Assembly: GCA_034509925.1 (NCBI GenBank)
Contig: CM067535.1
Location: 315,001 to 379,000 of the forward strand
DNA: 64,000 bases
Reading direction: 5' to 3'
Source: Hirudinaria manillensis
Lineage: Eukaryota; Annelida; Clitellata; Hirudinida; Hirudinidae
Shown: one piece after another, positions 27,201-39,052 of the stretch
How positions within the stretch are numbered: position 1 is the first letter of the stretch
Layout: every line of letters begins with the position of its first letter
Translations under genes and position numbers: made by a program
The notes under the pieces: model-generated
What the model saw: the letters and a program-made list of their open reading frames with translations, nothing else
The model's database searches: none
Told to the model about the DNA's origin: nothing

Positions 27201-30200
27201 ATTCATTTATATTATCTCAGTTTGACTTCTTCGTTATTAATACTTGATTAGTCTCCACATTCATCAAGCATTTAAACTCTTGTAAAAACTGTCTGTGAAT
27301 TTTCGGATGGACTTTTTGGTAAATAAAAAGTACTTGAAATATTACTTCCCTTGAGACGAAGTCGTAAATCTAACGAGTCCATTAAGAGTATGAAAATCAT
27401 GAGATTACCTGTGACGAAACTTTAGTGTCTGCTTTCCATTGCAAACGAGGAATCACAATTTCTTACTTTCAATCTCAAATAATGCTTTCCATAAAACGAT
27501 CATTAATTAATATGGAGATAATTCATGGATAATAATAATTATTATTGTATTACTTACCATTTTACGCTTACAACATACTTAATACGAGTAGGTATACAAT
27601 ATTTAAAGCTTCTCTAAGTCAGCTGTCGAACTTATCGCTATTTCATACTAAATTTTAGTTTTCAAGCGTCATAAAGATTGCACCATTTTATTAGTTATGA
27701 CAAGCGATGCAAAACCAAGTCTTCATTTCCTCCTAATTTTTAATGTTGTTAATTTTTTTTGTTTTTTTTTTCTATAATTTATTCCAAATTTAATTGTTTC
27801 CAGGTGACCAGGTACTGGAATGGAATGGACACCCGTTGACTGGAAAAAGTCAGGAAGAGATTAATAGGATCATGTCCTACTCTAATGGAGAAATCGAACT
27901 CGTTATTCGAGCAAAGTAACTCTACTATTTCTTCACAATTAAAATTAGCAGATTGAACAACTTTTAAGTTACACCACAAGCCATTTCTAATTGTTCCACA
28001 TTTTATCTGCAATAATTAATTAATGTTTATTTACATTTGCATTTATTTAGCCAATTTTTAACGTGCTCGATTTTATCCCAAAGGGATGTAGGAGCACCAA
28101 CAAACAAACAAACCATCAAACAAACGACAGCAATCTACTAGCTAACTGATAAAATGAAAGGAAATTAAAGAATAAAATTAAAATTAAAATGAATATCTAG
28201 GAGATAGTGAGAAAATTGATAAAAATAGAAACAATAGGATTTCATAAATAACTGAGTATTAAGTTTGGATCGTCAGGTCTCTGACGACTGCGCCAGACGA
28301 ATGTCTAGTTTCTTAATACTAATAGATAATATTAAAAATAAATAAATAAATGAATAATGATAGCACCAATATTTAATGCTTGTTTGTTAATTATTTCTAA
28401 TCCAAGCGAGTCGAGCGTATCCTCAAAGCCGTCCAGCATAAGATCCACTCTGCGCACGGACAGCGAAACATCCTTCATAGGAAACGATAACCAAAGCGAT
28501 AGTGAGGAATACAGTGGGCAAATAATTTCATCATTTTATTCATTATCTATAATACTTTAATATTTGTCTACCAAACATTTTATTTCTTGTGAAGCGATAT
28601 CTTATCATCGAGTAATCCACGAGAGAGTATTTGTGCCATTTTGGTCGTTTTGGCGTATTCAGGGTGATGAACAATGTGATGAATATTGTACACCAATTGT
28701 TACGTATTATATCTTCTACGTATAAATAAATCCTATGATATCGTAATACAATCAGCAAGTACATTTGACGATAACCGCTTCACCATAAAAGTAAATCATG
28801 AGTTTCCCTTGACAAAAAGTACAACTGCATAAAAACTAAGAAATTCTCTCGCTGCAGGAACATTTACAGATAGAGAGATTCGCAAACAGATAAGCAAGCC
28901 CTATTGTTCGCCACCCCTTTCACCAACATCATCCCAGCAGGATCTCTTTTCCGAATCCAGTATATTATCTTCAGCTAATTCTTCTAAAAGCGATGCAGGG
29001 TCTCCAAACGAATGCTACAAACTTCCTGGCACAGAAAATTATGAATATCAAAGTGAAAAGACGGTTTCCCAATCAAAGAACGACAGACATTCGAGACAAC
29101 TGGATGGCTACGTAAGAAACTATTCATTTGAAATTTTATATTTCAGATATGTTTCAAATATATTTATAGAAATAGTATAATAATAATAATTATGGCCAGC
29201 TACTTATTTATAACACTCAAAAAAACTACGCTTATTTAAAGCATATCATTTCATTTTTATCTAATATGACTTTAATCTTTAATGTCAATAATTATGAAAT
29301 ATTTTTTCCAGAACTCCAGAATTAAATCGGAGGCCACGTTTGGTGAAATCCAGGTTACGATCGAAAGTTTGGCATTTAATTAAAAACATTTGGTGATATT
29401 ATTTGAATATGAGCACAATCTTCAGTTGCAACTGAGCTACGATACGTATGACAGCACTCTGAACGTCCACGTCATTCAAGCCAAAGGGTTGCAGGCTCTA
29501 GACTCGAGAAACAAACTGGATTCATTTGTAAAAGTCCAACTTGTTCCTCTGACCAAGTACATATTTCTATTTTAACCTTATTACTTAATGATTGTTTCTC
29601 TTTATGACATTTTCTGTTTAAGCCAAGCCCACAAAAGATGCACAAAGTACATTTCACGAAATTTAAACCCGGAATGGCATCAGACCCTCGTATTTATGGG
29701 AGTTCCCAGAATGGAAGTTTCTCAAAAGAATTTGGAAGTTTCCGTGTGGGACTTTGATAAATTCAAAAATCACCAATTCCTTGGTGAAGTAATAATCAGT
29801 CTTTCAGGTTGGATCCCGACTTAATTTCTGTCATTGATGTGAACTTTTAAGAATTGATTACCCAAAACAGATTCACGTTGCCTGGACAATAGACCACATT
29901 GGTACCAACTACAAAAGTCAAAGAAAAAACATGTCGATGAAGATATCAAATTTCAGGAAGAGAACGAGGATGGTGGTGACTCTAAACGAGGACACAGACA
30001 TGATAAAAACCAAAAGAAGGGGTCAGAAGGAGGCCATTTGTCTAGGCACCGTAATCCTGAAGTTACGAAGGAAACTAGCCATAAAAGTAGAAGTGGCAAG
30101 CATGCCAAAAATGTTGGTAAACTTATATTCAAAATTTCTATCCGCTACTAAAAATGACTGGCTGGTTTGCAATTTCCAGGCAAAGACTGATTGCGGGGAA

Positions 30201-30519
30201 AATTTTAATTCAAGCGATAACACCTCTCAGCACGACATAGGTTTTGACGGTGATGGGAGTCAATTCACTTTGGGAAGGTCAGACAAAGAAAATAAGGAAG
30301 AACGCATTACTGACAACTTGAGAGAAAGTTTATTTTCAGAAAATTCATTAGTGTCCTTACAAGTAAAAATCATGCGAGTAAAAGTTCATTTATCCAAATA
30401 TCTAAAAAAATACAAACTTTGACCAGCAGCCATCAATGAGAACCGGCAAACTCAAGCCCAACAGATCGCAAGAATTAGAAAAGAAAGGCAATGCTCAAAG
30501 TAGATATGACCTCAACTAA
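16219..30519 (+). CDS. PCLO: Active-zone scaffold of the Piccolo/Fife/RIM type: Zn-finger, PDZ and C2 domains
   Basis: Exons read: 16219-17099, 17642-17882, 17973-18131, about 20503-20640, 20772-21564, 21693-23487, 23599-25378, 25450-25544, 26280-26562, 27804-27915, 28407 to about 28513, 28858-29111, 29312-29353, 29426-29556, 29623-29807, 29871-30112, 30180-30362, 30427-30519. One or more exons between 18131 and 20500 are unresolved, since phases there do not join. In order: a Ser-rich head; an Asp run; a RIM-type zinc finger of four CxxC pairs (CVIC, CSDC, CFEC, CNVC); a long disordered part with Piccolo-like RKLPPTP and KRLPAIPLE and a coiled coil (about 24240-24370); a PDZ domain (GFGIGVKITGG, GDQVLEWNG); and a C2 domain (LDSRNKLDSFVKV, NLNPEWHQTL, VWDFDKFKNHQFLGEV, CLDNRPHWY). 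Such proteins dock synaptic vesicles and calcium channels at release sites. PDZ and C2 resemble Piccolo and Fife more than RIM. No second C2 was found before the stop. Confidence 0.85.
18238..18275. repeat. (ATT)n microsatellite
   Basis: About ten ATT triplets in the long intron after the zinc-finger exons of the Piccolo/Fife-like gene, preceded by a longer imperfect T/A-rich stretch from 18150. Confidence 0.85.
20461..20502. repeat. CAT/ATC microsatellite abutting a Piccolo/Fife-like exon
   Basis: Imperfect CATCATCATCATCACC-type repeats run directly into three possible AG acceptors (20501-20511), so repeat length changes could shift the start of the exon that ends at 20640. Confidence 0.75.
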
Positions 30520-31234
30520 TTAATAATTCTTACATATTAATAAAATTACAACCCTTAAAATTTCTCTTAACTAACCAGAAACGATCCTCAATAAAATATT
30601 GAGCGGAATCGTAAGTATGATGTTCAAGTCTTTCTCCTGTTGTCAATATACTACTTGGAAGGACAAGCACGAGGTAGGAGTTGTTTCTGAATTGCTTTGA
30701 GAATTATACTCGCACACAAATATAGAAAAGAATTTCTTTCTGCAGACGATACCGATGAACAGGCCCGAGACCAGAGCGAGCCACACAGTACTACCATAAG
30801 AGCCAATTATCTCGCATTTCGTTAGAGATGATATGAGAGCCGTGATAACAAGCCAAGTCAACGATCTGACTTTCCACGTTTATCATATTTACGCTAGCGT
30901 TAGACATGAGTTTCGTAATTGGTGTTTGAAGCACAAATGATTAACAAACACTGCTGACGTTTGTTAAGTTCTAGCTCTGTCCTTCAAGGCCTGAGAAAGA
31001 ACCATCCCTCAAAGCTATGATAGATAAAGCAAGACATTATCTCTATTGACTGTCCCTCTCATGGAATCAGTAACCATTCAATGTGACTTTCAGACTATAG
31101 GATACTTTTCATCTTTTTTTGTCATGTTAGATGCTTAGCTCTCGTGCAAATTGTCAATCTACTGTGTCCTTGTAGACAAATAGTATTAAAGAATATTTTG
31201 CAGTTAAAAATAAATTAATAAAATCTCTCATTTA
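30520..31234. other. Gap between Piccolo/Fife-like gene and convergent RBM5-like gene
   Basis: The 3' ends of two convergent genes face each other across 715 bases. A less AT-rich island at about 30730-30900 has open frames on both strands. On the plus strand, after a TTTCTTTCTGCAG acceptor-like site, 25 codons run to a stop. On the minus strand, 72 codons have two hydrophobic stretches. Neither could be tied to a known family. Confidence 0.4.
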
Positions 31235-34200
31235 TTAAGCAGCTGTCACTTTGCCAGTCAATTTTTCTTTATATTTTTCGAGATTGGTCTGAAATTAAAG
31301 ATAAACAAAATTTGAATATTCATCAAGTCGTATAAAATAGTAAACTGTTTTTATGCAATTAGTAAACCAATTGCTTAATTGGTCAATAATTAGAAGACTT
31401 AAGGATTTTAAAAATTATATTGCATATTGTACAAAAAGAGAGAAGAAAAACGAACTTAAACATGCATAAATTCATATTTCTGCTCAAGATATGTGGTCTG
31501 AAGTGAAAGTACCTTATGCAGATCAGATAGTATTTTATGCTTCTTTAGGATGTCCATCGAAGTAAACACCCTCTTGCACAACAGGCAAGTCAATTTGTTC
31601 CAATCTGTCAGCTTTTCTTCCAGCGACTCCAACTCCTTTGCAAGACCGGACGTGGTCTCGTCTTCAGAGTCGCTATCCCCGTAAGAAGCCACAAGTTTTG
31701 ACTGCGGGGCAGTTAAGAGAGCATCAAAAAATTTTCAAAACATTAAACTTTAAACTGGCTCACCAGAATGTTTGGCTTTTCTTCCTTGCCCAATTTTATA
31801 TCAATTTTGGGCCTCTCTGACTGAAAAAATTCAATAAGCTTATGTAGGAATATTATGTTCAAAGGATCAATGGAGTTCTCAATGATTACTTTTGTGAGTA
31901 CTTTGAATCCAGCATCAGCTGCACTGGGTTTCTTGAAGGCATTTGCAACAGGTAATGGTCTCTTGAAAGAACCCTCTTTCTGGGCATTCTGCTGTTTTGC
32001 CCATTTTTCCATTTCCTTTTTTATGACAAATCAAGTTTTGTTGCAATTATGAGTCCATTATTTATGTTTAAACTTTAACTGACTAGAGCAATCTTTTTAG
32101 CCTGCTTAGCCTTGGTGTTTTTCTCATCAGTTGTACATGCTTCAGACTGAACTCGATCTTTGTGATCGTTCTGCTCGTCACCAGTTGCCGGACAGGATTC
32201 TGTTTGCGATACTTCGACGTATTTCCTGGTTCTCCCATCCCAATAAAGGAAGCAAGTCTTTTTGTTGTCATAGAAATACTGCAATAATGAAAATTAAAAG
32301 TAAACCTCAGAAATAAATGTCTTTGCAGGGAAAACATTCTCAGTACCTGTGAAGCAGCATCGTAATACAGTTCAGTCGATGGGTCATAGTAATAACCCGA
32401 TGTTTCGTCAAACACATACCTATTCGTATCTGGAGATGCTAGAAATCATCACCAATAAATTATGAATATGTTATTAGAATGCATTTAATTTAGATAATAT
32501 GTTGCAAAAATGAACCTAATAGACTGCTGTCTTTAGAGTCAGCAGGCATTTTTTCAGCTGTATCTTGGAAGGAATTACCTAAAGATAAGTTACTTATGTG
32601 ATTCTGCAATCCCAACATAAGGAGGAACATGAAAAGATGTTGTCTTAAATAAATCCAATCAGCTTTCCTCCAAACCTTCTGAATCCTCTTTTTGAATTGT
32701 AGATTCCTCCTGGCTGCTCAAACTTTTTGCTAGAAATCCCCGGTGGGACAGCATCACCATCCTGCAATGCAACAATCCTCCGTTCTTGTAATAATAGTAA
32801 AACATGTCTGTCAATGATATCAAATCAGTGCTTATGACGTACACGTTCAGGAAGTTCATTTTGGAAAAGTTAATTTGGACAGGACAGCCATCAATCTCCA
32901 GAGGGTGACCAGAGCCTCTCAGAGAATCCAAAACTGCCAGGCTATCATTTGGACAGTTAACTAATAGGAAACCAAATCCAGCACTTAAGTGATCAATAGG
33001 GTTCCTTGCTATAAAAACATCTTTGACTGTGATCTTTGTTGCATAGAACAATACTTGCCTGATGCGGGCCTCATCAGTTATTTGATTGAGACCTCTAACA
33101 ATTAGAGCTGCATAGAAACAAACCATTTTAGAAGAAATCAGAAAGCATATTAAAGTTAATAAATACAAACTTTCTGTTGGAGCAATGCCTATAAAATCTG
33201 ATCCATCTTGTGATGTTATCTCATAATCAGACTCTGTGAGAGACAGAAAGAGAAACTAATCTAATCATATTTTTAATTAATTACATTAATAACAAGCTCT
33301 GTACCTTGTCTTTCGATTTTACACTTGAAACATTTGTCTCTTCTTCTGAAATTTATGCAGCCACACTGAAAAGATTTATGCATAATCAAGAGTATACCGG
33401 TAACGATACGACGTGTTATAATAATTCAAAAAAAATTACCTTGACGCACTTCCAGTCCCCTTTATATACGGTCGGAGGGGTGTCGCTGATTTTCCTTGGA
33501 GGGGAGTCACATTTCTTAGGCAACCTCTCTTCCCTACCCTTCTCATTCCATGACCTCGAAACACTCAACGTGGTACTAATGCCCTCACAAAAGTTCAAAA
33601 CACCCTGAAAGACATAACATTTACCTCAGCTCTTTGCTCTAAAAGTTAATAAAGAAGTCCTCAAATGCCTTAAGTTCAATCTATGATCCCCAACATGAAG
33701 TGAGGCAATGATGCCTCTTATGTATGAGGCAGTTTATACCCACCCTAAAAGAGCCCAACTACGTGAGGTCAAGAAAGGAAAAGATTTGAATCACCAATTT
33801 TGATCTACTAATGGTCATTCAAAGCTTCAATAATTTACAAAATGGCCATGCCTCTCATCCATGCATCCATGCCTCTCACCCAACAATGCAGTTCATTTGA
33901 AGGCAATTTGCCTTTCACATACAAACTTAACCACATCTCGGAACCATAATCGTTTTGCAGATAAAAAATGCAAAGCTTATGAGTTCAGGATGATATTATA
34001 ATAATAATAATATTTCATTTCTGTAGTCCCACATGTCATGTAGAGTGTCAGAGGCTATTCATAAAGTTTCTTCTCCAACTAATTTTTAATAGTAGCTGAA
34101 ATGACTTAGTTCAGTCTTGCGATCACATAAAATTTATCTTTTTCCAAAGATCTGGAAGCAATTACAATGAAATCATTTCCCCCTTATGTTGTTACTGTTG

Positions 34201-35684
34201 TCAGATTTAGTGGACATTTCTCCCACCGAAGAGGATTTACACAATAATTATCTCAAAGATTAAAAAACTCAAAAGCAAAGAAAGAAGTGTTTGGATATGA
34301 AGTTGAAGACCTTTGTCTGGTCCATCCACTCCTGTGCTTCTGAGGCACTATAGAACTCCACAAAAGCAAACCCCCGATTAGAACCTGTTTTGAGAAAATG
34401 TCACACAGTCACATGACGTTTGCAAACAAGCCAGCCATTTATATTATCTTAGTGATAATGGCAAGTGCTTCCATGCTCACGGGCAAATGCTTAAAAAAAA
34501 ACCAACACCCTTCCATCAATGAAACTTCACTCAGAAATCATTCTAAAATACTCTTCTTATTATAATAATTCCCACAAAAAATTCCCCATTACCAAAAAAA
34601 ATAAAGTACCAACCAGGATCTTTCTTTTTAACAACTCGTATATCTTTTGCTCTCAGCCCAAATGAATTTAAGTTATCTTCAATCTGAAAACAAATAAAGC
34701 ATTATCATTACAGTTCAGAGAAGTAGAATGAGGTATTACAAATAAAAGGTGTTTTAAAATTTCCATTTTTAAGCCTGTTTATTAAAGAATCCATTTGGTG
34801 TCATAAGCAAACTCACATCAGATTCTGCAATGAAGGTTGGAAGTCCGCCAACAAAGATAGTGCACATATCATCATCATCATCATGAAATTCTGTGCGCTA
34901 ATAACCAGAATCTAGTTAAGAACATTAATAAATCATGAAAATCATAAAAATCTGACCTCGTCATAATCATCTCTGGGGGACCTATGACTAAATTCTTGCC
35001 ACGACCTTTTCCGTCTAACATCATCTTGTCTATCAGAATTGTGTCTATCTGGGTACCATACATCTCTTCTGTTTTCAACATCATCATAGTCTCCTCTCCG
35101 TTGCCTGTCTCTTCTGAAATCTCTACAAATTAATTTTGAAATGCAGAATCTGTGGAACAATCTTTACAATTAAGTTTGACAAAGCCTAGATCAGTGGTTC
35201 CAAAAGCGAGCAAAAGGTGTGAATGGGGGCACTGCAAACTTAAGCCAGGATATGTTGCAGTTCACCTCCCTATGTTGTCTCCCTAATAGACCTCTCCACT
35301 TGCATTGTGAATTTGCTATCATAGCCATGTACGCAACATAACAAGAAGACAAGGAAGTCATTGCAGCTTTTCCTCAAATCTTCAATACCCTTAATCATCC
35401 TAATGATCAGACCTTTTTTGCTCTCCCATACACCCACATCACGCATCCACTTCATATTTAAGAGGGTTGGGAGCTTGTGAAAACACTAGCTGGAAAGGTG
35501 GAACTGAGCTAAATAAGCCTGGAAACCACTGGTATAGATGCAACAACGGAATTGTGGAAAGTCTTGTTTTAATCACATAAACCAAATCTTACATGTCTCT
35601 AGCATAAGATCTACCCTGGTAATTTCCGAAAAAATTATTTCGATCATCGTATTCTTCGTAAGAGCCGCAACCGTTAAACGACAT
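31235..35684 (-). CDS. RBM5: RBM5/RBM10-like splicing factor: RRM, RanBP2 zinc finger, RRM, OCRE, C2H2; no G-patch
   Basis: Seventeen exons in phase: 35593-35684, 34957-35122, 34817-34897, 34614-34683, 34311-34384, 33440-33604, 33305-33365, 33171-33233, 32843-33107, 32676-32761, 32516-32578, 32347-32438, 32084-32278, 31890-32015, 31764-31820, 31513-31701, 31235-31288; 632 residues. An Arg/Asp-rich head leads to RRM1 (TIFVGGLP, NRGFAFVEF; about 98-165), a RanBP2 zinc finger (GDWKCVKCGC, then CFKC; about 210-232), RRM2 (TLIVRGL; about 258-345), an OCRE repeat (SGYYYDPSTELYYDA; about 396-445) and a C2H2 finger (LTCLLCKRVF, HKILSDLHK; about 590-615). RBM5, RBM6 and RBM10 bind pre-mRNA and spliceosomal SmN/B tails to regulate alternative splicing. 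Vertebrate members continue to a G-patch; here the last exon adds 17 residues and stops. An AATAAA overlaps the stop. The assignment to RBM5 or RBM10 is not resolved. Confidence 0.92.
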
Positions 35685-36079
35685 GGCGATCAACCAAAAC
35701 ACCAAACCGAGATGAACGAAATAATATCACCTAGCCCTAACCGTTATTAATCAATTTCTTTTTCTAAATTACTATTCTTCTATAATTATTAGGTAGGTAA
35801 TCATATGATAGAATAGTTTATTTACAAAGTTAAAGTTGGATATTATAGTCTAAAAACATTTTTCTAAATTCTTAAAACACTTCCTAATAACATCCTGTAA
35901 CTATAATCATGCTTGTACATTTTTAGTTTTTTTTTAAATATAATATATGTTAAATAAATCATTTATTTAATTCATTCATTCAGAATGCAATTTTAGTTTC
36001 ATTTTTCACCTAGCGTTGATGTGGTTGATTAGGTTGTTTCGCATCTCATTTTATGCACTTACAAGACTGACTCTTCAGA
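35685..36079. promoter_or_regulatory. Bidirectional promoter between RBM5-like and USE1
   Basis: The start codons of two divergent genes are 395 bases apart, so both promoters and 5' untranslated regions must share this interval. It is AT-rich, with poly-T at 35926 and no obvious TATA box in a fixed place. The head-to-head pairing is inferred from coordinates alone. Confidence 0.55.
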
Positions 36080-37408
36080 ATGAGAGATTTAAATAGAGGA
36101 GATAAACATATGGAAATTAATTTTTTTCGACTACTAAACTGCTGTGAAAACATGGTGAAGGACAGTGATAGCACATTTGGCTGGAGAGTGGAAAAGGTAT
36201 AGACTGGAAATGAAAAACATTGACTGAATGAGTTAATTCAAATTAAAAATCAAATTAACAAATTTTAGTATGTCGATACTTTGCGTGAATATTTGTGCCA
36301 ATTAAAGAAAATGAGCGTAAAGTAAGTTGTATTGCATTTACAGTAAAACATATGATTTGATAAAATTTGTTTAATGTAGTCAGCCTCGCCATGAAGATTT
36401 GATTGATTACACAAGACGAGTTGACCTATTAGTAGGTATCATGGAAGCTAATAAGATGGTTTGTGTTAAATCTTTAAAGTCTCATTCATCAAGATTGAGG
36501 TTGATACTCATGCATTAAAAACCTTTTTTTGCAGTCAAATGCAGCTGAAAAAGTATTAGCTGTGAATCAACTGACTCCAGGAATTAATGTAAATTATCAG
36601 GACTCTAATGAAGACAAACTAAAACTATTTTCAAGAAATTTGAGTCAACAAATCCATTCTGGAACAAAAGCAAGATACCTCAAAGATATGAGAGAGGAGC
36701 TTTTGGAAACATGTGTGTAACTAGTTAATGCTCTTGTTATTTTTTATAAAATATTGATTTTTTGAGTGACAAGGGTGAGTAATGAAGTGTGCCTCAAACC
36801 TTTTAATTGTGAATTGGCAAATAAATTATGTTCTTTTTCTAAGTGACTGTTAAGTCATTGATAAATTGTTGCAGCTGAGTCATCCTTAAGATCCAGAAAA
36901 CCTAATTTACCAGAAGGAGATGTGAATGCTGTCATGAAGCATCACCAACAAATGCAAGAAAAATTTGCAGATGAAATGGTTCATCTTGCAAGAAGTCTAA
37001 AAGAAAATGTGACACTTGCAGGTCGCATTGTGAGGGAAGATAAGGAGGTTGGAAAGTTTCTGTAGTCATTTAATTGTGGTAATTGAATGATATTATTAAA
37101 TAAATAAATTAAATAGCAAAGGAGAATTTCAAATATATATCTTTAAAAAATCCAAAGGCTCTTGTGATTCTTTTTCAAAGTAACTAGTGTTATAATTGCA
37201 GCAATTGCTTAATTATTTGCTTCAGAAGCTTCAAAACTCAACAGCACAAGCAGAAGATAATTTTTCTAGGCTGAAAGTTGAAAGCGAGAGATTAGAATAT
37301 CACGTGCAAAGAGTGTGCAGTTGGTGGATCTGGATTATGTTGGTCCTTGTTGTGGTGACCTTTGTTTGGATGGTCATCTTCATGAAGATCTATCCGAAAC
37401 ATAGATGA
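36080..37408 (+). CDS. USE1: Vesicle transport protein USE1 (Q-SNARE of Golgi-to-ER transport)
   Basis: Six exons: 36080-36196, 36269-36321, 36380-36458, 36535-36712, 36875-37047, 37202-37408; 268 residues against about 259 in human. Family landmarks run through the whole chain: EINFFRLLNCCENM, GWRVEKYVDTLREYL, YTRRVDLLVGIMEANKM, ADEMVHLARSLKEN (the SNARE helix), and LKVESERLEYHVQR before a single C-terminal membrane anchor (about 20 residues, WIWIMLVLVVVTFVWMVIF) and a short basic tail, KIYPKHR. USE1 forms a complex with syntaxin 18, Sec20 and Sec22b to fuse retrograde COPI vesicles with the ER. The fourth donor, AT|GTGTGT, is ambiguous among three overlapping GT sites; the first was chosen because it alone keeps phase. 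The start ATG is the first in frame. Confidence 0.94.
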
Positions 37409-38083
37409 ATTCTTGTTTATTATTCTATACTTTGTAAATATGAGTTTTGGTTCAGTAATAATCAGCATTTTGTTGAATTTTGTGTTATGTTTTGGTAGGC
37501 AATAGTGAACACATTCGTTTGTCTTTAATTGTTTTGAGCATATGGTAATGGTTATAAGGTTGGGATCGTGTTTTCAGTCAGTTTGGTCATTATTGTTATT
37601 AGTGTACTTGTTGTATTGCCTCAAATCCCAATTGAATTTATCTTGGAGTTTCATTGAAGACCACCCCCTTGTAAAAAAAAATAAGTTGTTTAAGCCTGAT
37701 GATATGGAGGGGCGGATCTAATATTTAACATACGTTTATTTCTTGGGTTTCGATGAAAATTCATTCTCTGCTTCCCATAAGGGTTATTTCTTAGCGAAAT
37801 TCCCAATAGTGGTGCGGTCACTTTATTTACGAATCCGTTAAAATATTATATGAGTTGAAGGTAGAACTCTGGTAAATAAGCCGTGGTTTTTCACGTAGTG
37901 GACAATGCAAAAATTTTTAAGTGTCGTGATCGCAGAGAGACAGCTGCATTAGCTTCAACAAATATTCATGACGCAGTCGATTTCGAAGTTATTATGTGAA
38001 AGTTAAGTTATTTGCGAGTCCGCAAGGTGTTCTACTACCTGGATGATAAATAAGTGGCTGTCGGAGTACGTCGAGTTTCCACG
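37409..38083. other. Intergenic spacer between USE1 and the next plus-strand gene
   Basis: About 675 bases that should carry the USE1 3' untranslated region and the promoter of the following gene. No open frame, repeat or RNA gene was recognised. Confidence 0.55.
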
Positions 38084-39052
38084 ATGCAGTATTATGCTGC
38101 AAATAGATTGACTGATTTGCATCTAAAAAGCGTGGAATCACAAATAAAGGATAGAGTTGTCGCGAGTTTACTTGGTATTGTCATAATAATCGCGATACCA
38201 GTTTTTCACCTCGGTACGTTGAGATTCTCATGATTTTAATCCAATTAACTAAATTTGAGTGGAAAATCGACAGGTGCTTTTTATCATTTGTGGTCCGTTA
38301 ACAAGCCTCCTGTGGACAGGCACACATGTACATGTAGCTGCTTCGACACAATTTTTAGAGGTTTTTAAAGTTCTCTTTACAATGATAATCAATAATTAGC
38401 TCACGAAACAACATATCATTTCAAAGGAAAGTATGAATGGCCTCCAAGTACTTATAAGCACGTCTACTTTAACACAACACCAGTTACTTTGAAGATATGG
38501 ATTATTGCTGTAATTGGCACAGTTACTGTCTATGAAGTGTCAAAAAAGGTTGTCACTCTGATAAAGCAAAAATGCATCAGATGGGACATGTTGGCTCTGC
38601 TAATTTCCAGCATATATCCACATTACTATGGATGGTGGAACTTCTTTCAATATCTAAATGAAGAATTTTACGACCAGTGGTACCATCAGATGTTTTTCTC
38701 AATAACTGAAGTAGCATCGACTCTACTGGTAGTTCATTTAGCTGATGCAAAAAATGTTATAAAGCCATGGAAGTTGCTGTTAATCATGAATATTAGCCTC
38801 GTACACATTATTGTCTCATCACTGGACCAATTTATTATTAATGTGATACATAACAGAGGACAAGATTTTGAAATAATGAGGGACTTGGGCTTGATGCTTC
38901 CTGACATTTTGCACGTTTTAGTAGCTTTCTTCGAACTGATGCTTTTGGCCGAGAAGAAGAACAAGTCCACAATAACACTATTATACAGAGAGGAAATATT
39001 TATGTTTTTGTTGTTGACTTTGTTACTCAGTGTCCTAGGAAAAGCTTTGTAG
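38084..39052 (+). CDS. Unassigned multi-pass membrane protein with a Cys-rich loop
   Basis: Three exons, 38084-38213, 38274-38360 and 38400-39052, all in phase, 289 residues. A hydrophobic helix at about residues 25-48 (VVASLLGIVIIIAIPVF) is followed by a loop with a tight cysteine-histidine cluster, DRHTCTCSCFDTIF (about 59-72). At least four or five more hydrophobic helices come next: IWIIAVIGTVTVYE, LALLISSIYPHYYGWWNFF, MFFSITEVASTLLVVHL, LLLIMNISLVHIIVSSL, and a C-terminal one, IFMFLLLTLLLSVLG. The aromatic block YYGWWNFFQYLNEEFYDQWYHQ region and the conserved-looking introns suggest a genuine, constrained gene. I cannot name the family. It may be an ER or Golgi protein, which is inference only. 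The start ATG is the first in frame and precedes a hydrophilic 20-residue head. Confidence 0.75.

Noticed and set aside
32659-33168. Reading 32659-33168 as one continuous exon of the RBM5-like gene
   Set aside because: The frame runs through an intron between 32762 and 32842; a GTACGT donor and a CAG acceptor split it and keep phase with RRM2 and the OCRE exons.
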